Positions 1 to 6,467 of a stretch of DNA of 16,360 bases are shown here, piece by piece; positions within the stretch are counted from its first letter, which is position 1; every line of letters starts with the position of its first letter. The notes under the pieces are model-generated. The model searched no databases. It saw nothing but the letters and a program-made list of their open reading frames with translations, and was not told the origin of the DNA. The translations under genes and the position numbers were made by a program. The stretch lies in the NCBI GenBank assembly GCA_046712825.1, contig JBKKCR010000134.1, forward strand, positions 1 through 16,360, written 5' to 3'. The stretch comes from DATFGK01 sp046712825. Its GTDB lineage: Bacteria > Actinomycetota > AC-67.

Positions 1-2
1 GG

Positions 3-344
3 GTCGTCTCCTACGCGACCGACTCGAAGTCGTCGGCGCTCGGCGTTGACCAGGCGCTCATCGACGAGCACGGCGTCGTCAGTGGCCCCGTCGCGCGCGC
101 CATGGCGGCCGGTGTGCGCGAAGCGATGGAGGCCGATATCGGTATCGCGACGACGGGCGTCGCCGGCCCGGCAGAGCTGGACGGCAGACCCGTCGGCACC
201 GTCGTTCTCGCGGTGTCGGGTCCGCTGGGCGACGCGGATCGCGAGGTGCATCTGCCGGGGGACCGCGCGACGATCCGTCGGATCGCGTCCGGCGCGGCGC
301 TCAATCTCTGTCGCCTCTACCTCTTGGAAGCCCTTGACGGATGA
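3..344 (+). CDS. cinA: CinA C-terminal domain (PncC-type nicotinamide-nucleotide amidase), 5' truncated
   Basis: The frame is open from the window edge to a TGA at 342-344, giving about 113 residues that match the end of the CinA/PncC amidase domain. Visible landmarks are an SYATDSKSSALGV stretch, VSGPVARAMAAGVREAMEADIGIATTGVAGPAELDGRPVGT (split here: VSGPVARAMAAGVREA, then IATTGVAGP, then RPVGTV) and the closing GDRATIRRIASGAALNLCRL. Family knowledge: the domain deamidates nicotinamide mononucleotide in NAD salvage, and full CinA also has an N-terminal MoCF/pyrophosphatase-like domain, which lies outside the window, so I cannot say whether this is full CinA or stand-alone PncC. The gene sits upstream of recA, as cinA does in many Gram-positives. 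Its stop overlaps the thpR start (ATGA), implying translational coupling. The usual GIAGPGGG loop is GVAGPAEL here, a mild divergence. Confidence 0.93.
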   Translation, partial: VVSYATDSKSSALGVDQALIDEHGVVSGPVARAMAAGVREAMEADIGIATTGVAGPAELDGRPVGTVVLAVSGPLGDADREVHLPGDRATIRRIASGAALNLCRLYLLEALDG

Positions 345-886
345 GGCTCTTCGTCGCCGTCGATCTTCCGGCGACGGTCAAGGACGAGCTCGACCACGCC
401 ATCGCCGAGTTGCGCCCGTCGCTGCCCGCGGCAAGGTTGGTGCCGCGTGACAACCTTCATCTCACGGTGAGCTTCCTTGGGGAGGTCGGCGACGAGCGTG
501 TGGCCGGCATCGTGGCCGCCCTGCGCGATGGTGTCGACGGAACGGTGCCGTTCCCCGCGCGCCTGGCAGGCTCGGGCGCGTTCCCGTCCGCGCGGCGCGC
601 GCGCGTCCTCTGGGCCGGGCTGGAGGCGGCCGACGACCGGCTGGCGTCGGTGACGAACGCATGCATCCGAGCGCTCGAGCCGCTCGGCTTCCCCTTTGAG
701 TCGCGGCCGTGGACCGCCCACGTCACCCTGGCTCGGCTCCGACAGCCGGGGGATGTCACGGGTGTCCTGCCGCTCGCGCTCGAGCCCGTGGCGTTCCAGA
801 TCGAAGCGGTGACCCTGTTCCGCTCCCGGTTGGGGCGTCCGGCGCCGCGCTACGAGGCGATAGCCGTGATCCCATTCGGGGCATGA
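341..886 (+). CDS. thpR: RNA 2',3'-cyclic phosphodiesterase (2H / 2'-5' RNA ligase family)
   Basis: This 181-residue protein begins MRLFVAVDLP, the typical first strand of the ThpR/LigT family, and has both catalytic HxTx motifs: HLTV at residues 40-43 and HVTL at 127-130. The length is normal for the family (about 180). Known activity of the family is hydrolysis of 2',3'-cyclic phosphates on RNA ends, with reversible 2'-5' ligation in vitro; it is a cytoplasmic RNA-end enzyme whose physiological role is poorly defined. The ATG at 341 overlaps the cinA stop by 4 bp, so the two are probably one transcript. A candidate stem-loop follows at 927-944, then the recA promoter region. Placement between cinA and recA is uncommon compared with Bacillus or Mycobacterium, but the family call is secure. 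Confidence 0.93.
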   Translation: MRLFVAVDLPATVKDELDHAIAELRPSLPAARLVPRDNLHLTVSFLGEVGDERVAGIVAALRDGVDGTVPFPARLAGSGAFPSARRARVLWAGLEAADDRLASVTNACIRALEPLGFPFESRPWTAHVTLARLRQPGDVTGVLPLALEPVAFQIEAVTLFRSRLGRPAPRYEAIAVIPFGA

Positions 887-926
887 GCGCCGTTCGGGAG
901 GCTCTGCGCGTCCTGCCGAGACGTGA

Positions 927-944
927 CCCGGCACCCTCGCCGGG
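927..944 (+). terminator. Candidate hairpin after thpR
   Basis: CCCGGC (927-932) and GCCGGG (939-944) form a perfect 6-bp GC stem around a 6-nt loop, about 40 nt after the thpR stop. No T-run follows, so if it terminates transcription it does so as a U-tract-less hairpin. It could also be chance in GC-rich DNA. Confidence 0.35.
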
Positions 945-982
945 GTAGCGTCGCCCGGCCGTCCGAACGTCGCCGCGGATGG

Positions 983-1011
983 TTGACTCCGAACAGGTGT
1001 TCGGATACCTT
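983..1011 (+). promoter_or_regulatory. recA SOS promoter (sigma-A type, LexA-controlled)
   Basis: TTGACT at 983-988 and TACCTT at 1006-1011 are separated by exactly 17 nt, and that spacer is filled by the LexA palindrome. The predicted transcription start is near 1018, about 60-100 nt upstream of recA. The same -10 (TACCTT) and 17-nt spacing recur at the lexA promoter in this window, which supports the call. Confidence 0.75.
988..1005. promoter_or_regulatory. LexA box of recA
   Basis: TCCGAAC-AGGT-GTTCGGA is a perfect 7-bp inverted repeat with a 4-nt centre and contains the CGAAC-N4-GTTCG core used by LexA of Bacillus and actinobacteria. It lies between the -35 and -10 of the recA promoter, so bound LexA would block RNA polymerase. 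Confidence 0.92.
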
Positions 1012-1035
1012 GGCCCGAGTCACACGCTTGTGATT

Positions 1036-1058
1036 CTGTCGTAGGCGGTGCCTATACT
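1036..1058 (+). promoter_or_regulatory. Possible second recA promoter resembling the PafBC (RecA-NDp) motif
   Basis: A TATACT hexamer at 1053-1058 is preceded by CTGTCGTAG (1036-1044) with an 8-nt gap. The LexA-independent DNA-damage promoter of mycobacteria is described as tTGTCRGtg-N8-TAnnnT; here the TGTCR core, the 8-nt gap and the TAnnnT all fit, with three mismatches in the flanks. An alternative reading is an ordinary promoter, TTGTGA (1028-1033), 19-nt spacer, TATACT. The predicted start would be close to 1065. Confidence 0.5.
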
Positions 1059-1121
1059 CGCGAACGGGAGACGGCACCGATGGGTGGAGATCAAAGGTCG
1101 GCGGCAAAGAGGAGGACGCTC

Positions 1122-2144
1122 GTGGACCGGGACAAAGCATTGGAGATGGCGCTCGGCCAGATCGAGAAGCAGTTCGGTAAGGGCTCGATCATGCGGATGG
1201 GCGATAACCAGCACGCGGCCATCGGCATCATCCCCACCGGCTCGCTCGCGATCGACGTTGCGCTCGGCATCGGCGGTATCCCTCGCGGGCGCGTGGTTGA
1301 GATCTTCGGCGCGGAGTCGAGCGGCAAGACCACCATCGCGCTTCACATCATCGCCGAGGCGCAGAAGCTGGGCGGGATCGCCGACTTCATCGACGCCGAG
1401 CACGCGCTCGATCCGACCTATGCGAGCAACCTCGGAGTGAACCTGGATGACCTGCTGATCTCGCAACCCGACACCGGCGAGCAAGGGCTCGAGATCGCCG
1501 ACACCCTGGTGCGTTCCGGTGCGATCGATGTGATCGTGATCGACTCCGTCGCCGCCCTCGTTCCCCGCGCCGAGATCGAAGGCGAGATGGGCGACACGCA
1601 CATCGGCCTCCAGGCGCGACTGATGTCTCAGGCGCTGCGCAAGCTCTCGGGCAATCTCAGCCGCTCAAACACCGCGATGGTGTTCATCAATCAACTCCGC
1701 GAGAAGATCGGTGTCATGTTTGGATCCCCCGAGACGACCCCGGGTGGGCGTGCGCTCAAGTTCTACTCATCCGTCCGGCTGGACGTGCGCCGGATCGAGA
1801 ACCTGAAGGACGGGGCGGAAGTCGTCGGAAGCCGTGTCCGCGTGAAGGTCGTCAAGAACAAGGTCGCGCCCCCGTTCCGTCAGGCCGAGTTCGACATCAT
1901 CTACGGCAAGGGCGTGTCCCGCGAGGGATCACTCATCGACGTCGGTGTGGAGGAAGGCCTCGTCAAGAAGTCGGGTGCCTGGTTCACCTACGACGGTACC
2001 CAGATCGGGCAAGGCCGAGAGAACGCGCGCCAGTTCCTCCTCGAGAATCCCGACGTGGCCATGGACATCGAGAAGCGCGTCCGTGACGCCCTGGGTCTGG
2101 TGCCGAAAGAGTTCACCGGCGAAGCGCCTGAGGACGAGGGCTGA
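1122..2144 (+). CDS. recA: Recombinase RecA
   Basis: RecA forms the ATP-dependent filament on single-stranded DNA that drives homologous recombination and stimulates LexA self-cleavage. With the GTG at 1122 the protein has 340 residues. It shows Walker A GAESSGKT (63-70), the catalytic glutamate in DAEHALD (E93), Walker B VIVID (137-141), and loop L2 INQLREKIGVMFGSPETTPGG with the conserved glutamine. GTG 1122 is preferred because AAGAGGAGG ends 6-7 nt upstream and the product then starts DRDKALEMALGQIEKQFGKG, as in family members. An in-frame ATG at 1080, with GGGAG 9 nt upstream, would add 14 basic residues and cannot be excluded. No intein is present. Transcription should be damage-inducible through the upstream LexA box. 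recX follows after 4 nt. Confidence 0.98.
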   Translation: MDRDKALEMALGQIEKQFGKGSIMRMGDNQHAAIGIIPTGSLAIDVALGIGGIPRGRVVEIFGAESSGKTTIALHIIAEAQKLGGIADFIDAEHALDPTYASNLGVNLDDLLISQPDTGEQGLEIADTLVRSGAIDVIVIDSVAALVPRAEIEGEMGDTHIGLQARLMSQALRKLSGNLSRSNTAMVFINQLREKIGVMFGSPETTPGGRALKFYSSVRLDVRRIENLKDGAEVVGSRVRVKVVKNKVAPPFRQAEFDIIYGKGVSREGSLIDVGVEEGLVKKSGAWFTYDGTQIGQGRENARQFLLENPDVAMDIEKRVRDALGLVPKEFTGEAPEDEG

Positions 2145-2148
2145 GCAA

Positions 2149-2814
2149 GTGAGTCTCCGCGCGCCGGCGGCTGGGGAAGGCGCCGAGTCGCGCGGAGGTT
2201 CGGGGGTCCGGTCGAGTGGCGGCCGGACCCCCGCCGAACCAGGCGACGGGGAGGGACGCGTTTCCGGGAGACCCAAGAGGGCCCGGAAGCCTCGCCCCTC
2301 CCCGTCCGAGCTTCCACAGGCCGAGCGGACGGAGCAGGCACGCGCCCTCGCACTCCGGCTGCTGTCGCACCGCGAGCGGACCAGGACCGAGCTCAAGACG
2401 CGACTCCGCGGCAAGGGCTACGACGCCGACACGATCGAAGGTGTTCTCGACCGCTTGGCCGAAGCCGGTCTGCAGAGCGACGAGCGCTTCGCCGAAGTCT
2501 TCGCGGCCGAGGCCCACCGAAGCCGAGGACTGGCCTCCTCGGCTCTCCAGTCCCAGCTCCAACGCCGGGGGGTGGACAAACGTCTGGCCTCCGAGGCCGC
2601 TGCTGAGCGGCCCGAGGACGAGGAGGCACGAGCCAGAGAGCTTGCTTTCGCGCGAGCGCGACGGGTGTCCGAGACCCTGCCCCCCGAGGCCCGGAAGCGC
2701 CGGATCGCCGCCTACCTCGCCCGGAGGGGGTACCCGGCCGAGATCTGCTTCCGGATGGCCGCCGATGCCGTTTCGGGCGGGGACGAACCTCCCAGGGATT
2801 TCCCGATCTCTTGA
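2149..2814 (+). CDS. recX: Regulatory protein RecX
   Basis: RecX binds and modulates RecA filaments and usually sits directly behind recA, as here: GTG at 2149 lies 4 nt after the recA stop, with GAGGG 8 nt upstream, so the two form one SOS transcript. The 221-residue product has a helical, charged core at about 63-205 with three-helix repeats, including RALALRLLSHRERTRTELKT, VLDRLAEAGLQSDERFA and RRIAAYLARRGYP. Residues 1-60 are a Gly/Ser/Pro/Arg-rich, probably disordered extension ending in a basic RPKRARKPRP patch; most RecX proteins are shorter at this end. No better start is obvious within the core, because the segment lacks another well-placed start with a strong ribosome site. Cys200 is not a known functional residue. 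Confidence 0.93.
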   Translation: MSLRAPAAGEGAESRGGSGVRSSGGRTPAEPGDGEGRVSGRPKRARKPRPSPSELPQAERTEQARALALRLLSHRERTRTELKTRLRGKGYDADTIEGVLDRLAEAGLQSDERFAEVFAAEAHRSRGLASSALQSQLQRRGVDKRLASEAAAERPEDEEARARELAFARARRVSETLPPEARKRRIAAYLARRGYPAEICFRMAADAVSGGDEPPRDFPIS

Positions 2815-2825
2815 CCCACTTTCCG

Positions 2826-2853
2826 ACCGAGCCCTAACATGAACATGCTCGGT
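2826..2853 (+). terminator. Candidate terminator-like stem-loop after recX
   Basis: ACCGAGC (2826-2832) pairs perfectly with GCTCGGT (2847-2853) across a 14-nt AT-richer loop, starting 12 nt after the recX stop. The loop contains a smaller CATG-AA-CATG repeat. No clear T-tract follows, so it is a weak or Rho-assisted terminator, or a 3'-end stabilising hairpin. Confidence 0.5.
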
Positions 2854-2949
2854 TGTGACGTGTGAACTCCAAGTGAGAGCGACTGCTGAATATCCGACGA
2901 ATGGCAGGGATACGACGAGTGACGGGACGAACATCCTGAAACGGGCGGC

Positions 2950-2975
2950 GTAAGAGCCGTCCGGCTCGTCCTTAC
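2950..2975. repeat. Bulged inverted repeat in the recX-rny gap
   Basis: GTAAG (2950-2954) and AGCC (2955-2958) can pair with CTTAC (2971-2975) and GGCT (2963-2966), leaving a GTCC loop and a one-sided 4-nt bulge. It lies in the 273-nt gap between recX and rny, which otherwise holds no gene and no promoter I can call with confidence. It could be part of a structured rny leader. Confidence 0.3.
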
Positions 2976-3087
2976 CATCGCTCCTTCTCCGGGGCTCCGC
3001 GCCTCTACCGAGGCATACGCATCCGACCCTTGAATCGTGGGTGCGCCGGGCCGTACGGGCGCGCTCATGGAAGGAGCGTTGAGCGCG

Positions 3088-4629
3088 ATGTCCATCGTGA
3101 TCGGAATCATCATCGGACTCGCGGCAGGTGCCGTCGCGGGGTACTTCATCCGGCGTCAAGGCTCGGTCAGCCGGGCCGGCACCCTCGAAGCGAAGGCCGT
3201 CGCCACCCTCGCCGACGCCGAACGAGACGCCGAGACCCGTCGTCGGGAAGCGGTCGTCGAGGCCAAGGACGAGATCTTGAGCCTTCGGCAAGCATTCGAG
3301 GAAGAGATCAAGCCGCGTCGGGCCGAGATCGACCGCCGGGAAGAGCGGGTCGATCAGCGCCAGAAGCAGCTCGAGGACAAGGACCGCGAGTTCGAGCGTC
3401 AGGCTCGCGAGCTGACCGCGAAAGAGGAAACGCTCGCGCAAGCCCGCGGTGAGGTCGAGCGCAGCGTCGAGGACATCCGCAAGCAGCTCGAGCGGGTCGC
3501 CGGCATGACGGCCGCGGAAGCCAAGTCCGCACTCATGAAGCGCATCGAAGACGAGGCCAAGCGGGACGCCATGTCCACCGTCCGAGAACTCGAGACAAAG
3601 GCTCGCGAGGAAGCCGAAGGGCGCGCCCGTCGGATCATCACCCTCGCCATCCAGCGCCTTGCCTCCGAGCAAACGGCCGAGTCGACGGTCACCACGATCG
3701 CGTTGCCGTCCGACGACATGAAGGGCCGGATCATCGGGCGCGAAGGCCGAAACATCCGCTCGTTCGAAGCCACGACCGGAGTCAACATCATCATCGATGA
3801 CACCCCCGAAGCGGTGCTGCTTTCGTGCTTTGATCCGGTTCGCCGCGAGATCGGCCGGCTCACGTTGGAGAAGCTCGTCGCCGACGGCCGCATCCATCCC
3901 GCGCGGATCGAGGAGATGCACGAACGCTCGAAAGGCGAGGTCGAGGTCGAGATCCGGAAGGCGGGGGAGGAAGCCGTCCTCGACGTCGGCATGACCGACG
4001 TCCACCCGGAGATGATCCGTGTGCTCGGCCGCTTGCAGTACCGGACGTCGTACGGGCAGAACGTGTTGAAGCATCTCGTCGAGAGCGCCCACATCGCCGG
4101 CTCGATGGCCGCCGAGCTCGGGCTGCCGCCCGACCAGGTGAAGCTCGTGAAGCGCTGCGCCCTGTTCCACGACATCGGCAAGGCGGTGACGCACGAGGTG
4201 GAAGGGTCCCACGCGCTCATCGGGGCCGAGCTCGCGCGCCGGCTCAAGGAATCGCCGGAGGTCGTGCACGCGATCGAGTCCCATCACGGTGAGGTCGAGC
4301 AACGGACGATTGAGGCGGTGCTGTCGCAGACGGCCGACCAGATCTCGGGCGGACGTCCCGGCGCGCGCCGCGAGACACTGGAGACCTACGTCAAGCGCCT
4401 TGAGAAGCTCGAGGAGATCGCGACCTCGTACCCGGGGGTCGAGAAGGTCTTTGCGATGCAGGCCGGCCGCGAGGTCCGCGTGATGGTGAAGCCCGACGAC
4501 CTCGACGATCTCGCGTGCCAGGTCCTGGCCCGAGACATCGCCAAGCGGATCGAGGAGGAACTGCAGTACCCCGGTCAGATCCGGATCACCGTCGTGCGCG
4601 AGATCCGGGCTACCGAATACGCCAAGTAA
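3088..4629 (+). CDS. rny: Ribonuclease Y
   Basis: RNase Y is a membrane-anchored endoribonuclease that initiates mRNA decay, the RNase E counterpart in Gram-positives. From ATG 3088 the product is 513 residues, the normal family length. Order of parts: membrane helix at about 3-20 (MSIVIGIIIGLAAGAVAGYF), long charged coiled coil at about 35-195, KH RNA-binding domain with KGRIIGREGRNI near 212-223, and a metal-dependent HD domain with LFHDIGK (H361, D362). AAGGAG lies 11 nt before ATG 3088; ATG 3067 and GTG 3037 are in-frame alternatives that would place extra residues before the membrane helix. The cinA-recA-rny-spoVS order matches Bacillus, but the YmdB phosphodiesterase gene that follows rny there is absent. 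Confidence 0.96.
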   Translation: MSIVIGIIIGLAAGAVAGYFIRRQGSVSRAGTLEAKAVATLADAERDAETRRREAVVEAKDEILSLRQAFEEEIKPRRAEIDRREERVDQRQKQLEDKDREFERQARELTAKEETLAQARGEVERSVEDIRKQLERVAGMTAAEAKSALMKRIEDEAKRDAMSTVRELETKAREEAEGRARRIITLAIQRLASEQTAESTVTTIALPSDDMKGRIIGREGRNIRSFEATTGVNIIIDDTPEAVLLSCFDPVRREIGRLTLEKLVADGRIHPARIEEMHERSKGEVEVEIRKAGEEAVLDVGMTDVHPEMIRVLGRLQYRTSYGQNVLKHLVESAHIAGSMAAELGLPPDQVKLVKRCALFHDIGKAVTHEVEGSHALIGAELARRLKESPEVVHAIESHHGEVEQRTIEAVLSQTADQISGGRPGARRETLETYVKRLEKLEEIATSYPGVEKVFAMQAGREVRVMVKPDDLDDLACQVLARDIAKRIEEELQYPGQIRITVVREIRATEYAK

Positions 4630-4690
4630 CCTCTTTAGCGCCCCGCGGCGTATGAGGTCGGGTTGGTTTGCTTTCGCTCGCCAATAGGTC

Positions 4691-4712
4691 TTGAATCGAG
4701 CCGTCGATTCAA
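4691..4712. repeat. Perfect 8-bp inverted repeat ahead of spoVS
   Basis: TTGAATCG (4691-4698) and CGATTCAA (4705-4712) are perfect inverted arms around AGCCGT. The site lies between rny and the preferred spoVS start and is followed by a second small hairpin, CCGGC-ACT-GCCGG (4725-4737). The local base composition is lower in GC than the flanking genes. It may be an operator or a structured leader. Confidence 0.6.
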
Positions 4713-4744
4713 TGGCCAATGGAGCCGGCACTGCCGGTCGAGTA

Positions 4745-5116
4745 ATGGATCTATTGAGGGTGTCGGCTTGGTCCAACCCGAAGTCGGTTGCCGGAGCTAT
4801 CGCAGGAGTCCTTCGGGAACGAGGTGAGGTCGACGTCCAGATCATCGGGGCCGCGGCGTTGAACCAAGCCGTGAAAGCGATCGCCATCGCACGGTCCTAT
4901 GTGGCCGGCGAGGGCATCGACCCGATCTGCATCCCCGGTTTCCAGGACATCGAGATCAACGGTGAGGGCCGGACGGCCATCCGGATCCGGGTCGAGGACC
5001 GGGCTGGGGGCCCGTATCCGAAGGAGGGCCCGGGAACCGCAGAGGCCGCCACCGAACCCACGGAACCCGGGGAACCGTCGCCCGAGCCAGCCGGAGACGC
5101 CGACCCTCCTCTATGA
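4745..5116 (+). CDS. spoVS: Stage V sporulation protein S family protein
   Basis: Residues 1-86 closely follow the small Alba-like SpoVS family: MDLLRVSAWSNPKSVAGAIA, then VLRERG, IGAAALNQAVKAIAIAR and ICIPGFQDIEINGEGRTAIRI. In Bacillus SpoVS affects sporulation and septation through an unclear, probably nucleic-acid-linked mechanism; orthologues are common in non-sporulating bacteria, so sporulation should not be inferred. The family is usually about 86 residues. This one reaches 123 because of an acidic, Pro/Glu/Gly-rich tail at 87-123 that looks disordered. ATG 4745 matches the family start, but its ribosome site is weak; TTG 4691 and ATG 4712 are in-frame alternatives that would read through the inverted repeats. 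It lies downstream of rny, as in Bacillus. Confidence 0.9.
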   Translation: MDLLRVSAWSNPKSVAGAIAGVLRERGEVDVQIIGAAALNQAVKAIAIARSYVAGEGIDPICIPGFQDIEINGEGRTAIRIRVEDRAGGPYPKEGPGTAEAATEPTEPGEPSPEPAGDADPPL

Positions 5117-5147
5117 TTCTCGCCGGTCGCCGCACGAGGAGAGCCCG

Positions 5148-5567
5148 ATGCCCAAGACCTCGCTGCAGTTGCTCGGTTCCGTCGGCTTGTTCGAAGGCTT
5201 GTCTCAGAAAGAGCTGACCCAGGTCCACAAACAAGGTCGCGAGGGCGAGTTCTCGGCCGGCGAGGTGATCGTCACCGAGGGGGAGACGGGGGTCGGCTTC
5301 CATCTCATCCTCAGCGGAAGGGCCAAGGTCCTCGCGGGCAATCGAACGATCGCGACCCTCGGCCCCGGCGACTTCTTCGGCGAGCTATCCCTGATCGACC
5401 GCGGCCCGCGAACGGCGACGGTGGTCGCGAACACGACCCTCAAGACGCTCTCGCTCGTCTCGTGGGAGTTCATGCCGATGCTCGACCGGAACCCTTCGAT
5501 CGCGCGCAAGCTCCTGGTCGCGATAACCGGCCGACTGCGCAACGAACGCAAGTCGCACACGCACTGA
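5148..5567 (+). CDS. Single-domain cyclic-nucleotide-binding (Crp-like cNMP) protein
   Basis: This 139-residue protein is almost entirely one cNMP-binding beta-roll: LFEGLSQKELTQV at 14-26, glycine turns at about 35-62, and a phosphate-binding cassette GDFFGELSLIDRGPRTAT at 74-91. G78, E79 and R88-T89-A90 are the residues that contact the cyclic phosphate and ribose in Crp-type domains, so ligand binding looks intact. There is no helix-turn-helix, kinase or channel domain, so it is not a Crp/FNR transcription factor and probably acts by protein contact; its partner is unknown. ATG 5148 has GAGGAG 6-7 nt upstream. It follows spoVS by 31 nt, and a TATGAT hexamer overlaps the spoVS stop (5112-5117) without a clear -35. 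It ends 4 nt from the convergent gene that follows. Confidence 0.88.
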   Translation: MPKTSLQLLGSVGLFEGLSQKELTQVHKQGREGEFSAGEVIVTEGETGVGFHLILSGRAKVLAGNRTIATLGPGDFFGELSLIDRGPRTATVVANTTLKTLSLVSWEFMPMLDRNPSIARKLLVAITGRLRNERKSHTH

Positions 5568-5571
5568 CGCG

Positions 5572-6447
5572 TTACTCGCGAACTATCCTGTTCCGTAGGA
5601 CGCCGATCCCCTCGATCTCGAGCTCGACGACGTCGCCGGGCTGGATCCAGCGGTCCAGATCCAAGCCACATCCTCCGAACGGCGTCCCCGAACCGTATAC
5701 ATCGGCCGGCCAGACGGATTCGTCGCGGGAGACGTGGGCGATCATCCTCGGAAACGTCCAGTGCATGTCCGCGGTCGATGCCTCGCACCAAACCTCGCCG
5801 TTGACGCGCGCGACCATCCGATGTGCCGATCGCGGGTCGAACTCGTCCGCCGTGACGATGCACGGGCCGAGCGATGTTGCGAAGTCCTTCGACTTCGACG
5901 GCCCGAGCCGCATCGCCATCTCGGCGCGCTGTACGTCCCGGGCGGACCAGTCGTTCATGATCGTGTAGCCGAAGATCGCGCGGTCCGCATCGTCTTCCGT
6001 CAGATCCTTCTCGAGCGTTCCGAGGACGCACGCGAGCTCGAGTTCGAAGTCGAGTCGTTCGCTGAACGACGGCCAGCGGACGTCGGCATCCGGACCGACG
6101 ATCGAGCGGTGATTGCCCTTGTAGTAGACGGGCGCCTCGTACCACGCCGGGTTGAGCTCCTCGTTCCGACGCCGAGCCCCTCCTTTGGCGTGATCCTCGA
6201 ACGCGAGGAAATCGCGGAGGCTCGCCGGCCGCAGGGGCGCGAGGAGACGTCCGAGCGGCTCGCCCTTCGAGTCGGCCGCACGCATCCGAGCGGCCTCCCA
6301 GGATCCCGGCCCTGCCTCGATCAGAGCCTCGACGGTGGGCGCGAGCGAATAGAGGTCGACCACGCGGCTCTCCTCGACGGAGCCGAGGAGAGCCCCGGGC
6401 CGTGGGCCGTCCTGGCCGAGAAACGTGACGATCCGCACGCGTCGCAT
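5572..6447 (-). CDS. Fumarylacetoacetate hydrolase family protein
   Basis: This 291-residue protein has an N-terminal cap of about 75 residues and a C-terminal FAH fold. Landmarks are RDFLAFEDHAKGG with the probable catalytic His86, the metal ligands E135 and E137 in LDFELELACVLG, GYTIMNDWSARDVQ with D166, KSKDFATSLGP, and the closing GSGTPFGGCGLDLDRWIQPGD. The family uses Mg2+ or Ca2+ to hydrolyse or decarboxylate acylpyruvate-type compounds; the substrate here cannot be set from sequence, and there are no homogentisate-pathway genes nearby, so a general FAH-family name is safest. It is the only minus-strand gene besides lexA. It ends 4 nt from the cNMP gene (tail to tail), and its start is 20 nt from miaB (head to head), so both promoters must overlap coding sequence. 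The ribosome site is weak. Confidence 0.92.
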   Translation of the reverse strand: MRRVRIVTFLGQDGPRPGALLGSVEESRVVDLYSLAPTVEALIEAGPGSWEAARMRAADSKGEPLGRLLAPLRPASLRDFLAFEDHAKGGARRRNEELNPAWYEAPVYYKGNHRSIVGPDADVRWPSFSERLDFELELACVLGTLEKDLTEDDADRAIFGYTIMNDWSARDVQRAEMAMRLGPSKSKDFATSLGPCIVTADEFDPRSAHRMVARVNGEVWCEASTADMHWTFPRMIAHVSRDESVWPADVYGSGTPFGGCGLDLDRWIQPGDVVELEIEGIGVLRNRIVRE

Positions 6448-6467
6448 CGTATCCGCAGCCCGGTACG

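Noticed and set aside
1122..2144. RecA intein, as found in some mycobacteria
   Set aside because: The coding sequence is continuous, of normal length and with no inserted splicing domain.
2839..2865. Tiny ATG-to-TGA frame of 8 codons after recX
   Set aside because: Lies within a predicted stem-loop and has no ribosome site; too short to support.
4630..4660. Terminator after rny from the CGCC-CCGC-GGCG hairpin
   Set aside because: Only a 4-bp stem with no T-run; too weak to call.
2113..4887. Very long open frame (over 900 codons) on the minus strand across recX, rny and spoVS
   Set aside because: It lies antisense to three genes with clear family motifs, its translation has no recognisable domain, and long open antisense frames are expected in GC-rich coding DNA.
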